Shown here one piece after another: positions 5,800 through 6,730 of a DNA stretch of 6,730 nucleotides; positions within the stretch are counted from its first letter, which is position 1, and each line of letters begins with the position of its first letter. The notes beneath the pieces were generated by a model that saw only the letters and a program-made list of their open reading frames with translations, ran no database searches and was not told where the DNA came from. The stretch is from the NCBI GenBank assembly GCA_019236485.1, contig JAFAIY010000093.1, positions 1-6,730 on the forward strand. The letters are read 5' to 3'. Origin of the DNA: Comamonas sp. (lineage in GTDB: Bacteria > Pseudomonadota > Gammaproteobacteria > Burkholderiales > Burkholderiaceae_C). The position numbers were made by a program, and so were the translations under genes.

Positions 5800-6730
5800 A
5801 TGTCCCGCCACGACAACCTCATCAACGGCCAATGGACGCCCGGCCAGTCCTACGTCCCCAACACCAACCCCAGCGACCTCAGCGATGTGATCGGCGCGTA
5901 CGCCCAGGGCGATGCCGCCGACGTCGAGGCCGCAGTGGCCGCGGCCGCTGCAGCGTTTCCGGCCTGGTCGACCTCGGGCATACAGGCGCGCTCGGACGCG
6001 CTCGACAAGATAGGCAGCGAAATCCTGGCGCGCAAGGAAGAACTCGGCGATCTGCTGGCGCGCGAGGAAGGCAAGACCCGGCCCGAGGCCATCGGCGAAG
6101 TCGCGCGCGCGGGCCAGATCTTCAAGTTCTTCGCCGGCGAATGCCTGCGTTTGAGTGGCGAGAGCCTGCCCTCGGTGCGCCCCGGCATAGGCGTGGAGAT
6201 CACGCGCGAGCCCATTGGCGTGGTCGGCCTGATCACGCCCTGGAACTTCCCGATCGCGATTCCGGCCTGGAAGATCGCCCCGGCCCTGGCCTTCGGCAAC
6301 TGCGTGGTGCTCAAGCCCGCCGACCTGGTGCCCGGCAGCGCCTGGGCCCTGGCCGACATCATCCACCGCTCGGGCATTCCCGCCGGCGTCTTCAACCTGG
6401 TCATGGGCCGCGGCCGTGTGATCGGCGAGGCCCTGGTCAATCACCCCGAGGTGGCGGCCATCAGCTTCACGGGCTCGGTCGCCGTGGGCCGCGGCATTGC
6501 CGAAGCCTGCGTGAAGAGCGGCAAGAAAGTGCAACTGGAAATGGGAGGCAAGAATCCCCAGATCGTGCTGGATGATGCCGACCTCAGCCAGGCCGTGGAA
6601 CTCTCGGCCCAAAGCGGCTTTTATTCGACCGGCCAGCGCTGCACGGCATCGAGCCGCCTGATCGTGACCGACAAAATCTACCCGGCCTTTGTCGAGGCGC
6701 TGCAGCAGCGCATGGCGCGGATCTTGGTCG
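5800..6730 (+). CDS. Aldehyde dehydrogenase, probable 2-oxoglutarate semialdehyde dehydrogenase (partial, 3' end beyond window)
   Basis: The first 310 residues of an NAD(P)-dependent aldehyde dehydrogenase are present; members are usually about 480 residues, so roughly 170 C-terminal residues lie outside the window. Visible motifs are ITPWNFP with the oxyanion Asn149, LKPAD with the cofactor-contacting Lys172, FTGS (223-226), the general base Glu247 in LEMGGKNP, and the nucleophile Cys281 in GQRCTASSR. The start MSRHDNLINGQW is typical of the 2-oxoglutarate semialdehyde/succinate semialdehyde group. Since gudD and kdgD precede it, the substrate is very probably 2-oxoglutarate semialdehyde from KdgD, giving 2-oxoglutarate for the TCA cycle. 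The 167-base gap upstream, with a repeat and a palindrome, leaves open whether it has its own promoter. Succinate semialdehyde or another aldehyde cannot be excluded from the sequence alone. Confidence 0.92.
   Translation, partial: MSRHDNLINGQWTPGQSYVPNTNPSDLSDVIGAYAQGDAADVEAAVAAAAAAFPAWSTSGIQARSDALDKIGSEILARKEELGDLLAREEGKTRPEAIGEVARAGQIFKFFAGECLRLSGESLPSVRPGIGVEITREPIGVVGLITPWNFPIAIPAWKIAPALAFGNCVVLKPADLVPGSAWALADIIHRSGIPAGVFNLVMGRGRVIGEALVNHPEVAAISFTGSVAVGRGIAEACVKSGKKVQLEMGGKNPQIVLDDADLSQAVELSAQSGFYSTGQRCTASSRLIVTDKIYPAFVEALQQRMARILV

Noticed and set aside
5308..6612. A 434-codon open frame on the minus strand over the end of gudD and the aldehyde dehydrogenase
   Set aside because: It crosses two genes and the intergenic repeat, has His/Gly/Ala-rich low-complexity sequence, and no recognisable domain. 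It is an antisense shadow.

Overview
The window comes from a GC-rich bacterium, most likely a betaproteobacterium of the Comamonadaceae (Comamonas or Delftia type). I infer this from two periplasmic binding proteins of the Bug/TctC family, which is greatly expanded in Burkholderiales, from the GC-rich codon use, and from two copies of a pyrimidine/purine intergenic repeat that I recall as typical of this family. No species can be assigned from the sequence alone.

All six genes lie on the plus strand. In order they are: a Bug-type solute-binding protein (73-1050); 5-dehydro-4-deoxyglucarate dehydratase KdgD (1095-2006); a second, divergent Bug protein (2065-3024); a gap of about 260 bases holding repeat copy 1, a possible terminator and a leader hairpin; a D-2-hydroxyacid dehydrogenase (3287-4273); D-glucarate dehydratase GudD (4295-5632), in the same reading frame 21 bases downstream; a gap of about 170 bases with repeat copy 2 and a 19-bp inverted repeat; and an aldehyde dehydrogenase (5800 onward) that runs off the right edge.

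Three of the enzymes make up the oxidative, non-phosphorylative D-glucarate pathway. GudD dehydrates D-glucarate to 5-keto-4-deoxy-D-glucarate. KdgD dehydrates and decarboxylates that to 2-oxoglutarate semialdehyde. The aldehyde dehydrogenase probably oxidises the semialdehyde to 2-oxoglutarate, which enters the TCA cycle. The Bug proteins are presumably periplasmic receptors for sugar diacids or related carboxylates, but no TctA/TctB-type membrane subunits lie in the window. The 2-hydroxyacid dehydrogenase is not a known step of this pathway and is the main functional puzzle.

This is a catabolic locus of known enzyme families. I see no mobile element, CRISPR array, RNA gene or clearly new molecular system. 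The points worth following up are the role of the dehydrogenase, the pair of unlike orphan binding proteins, the intergenic repeats and palindromes, and a strong ATA-GGC codon-pair preference.
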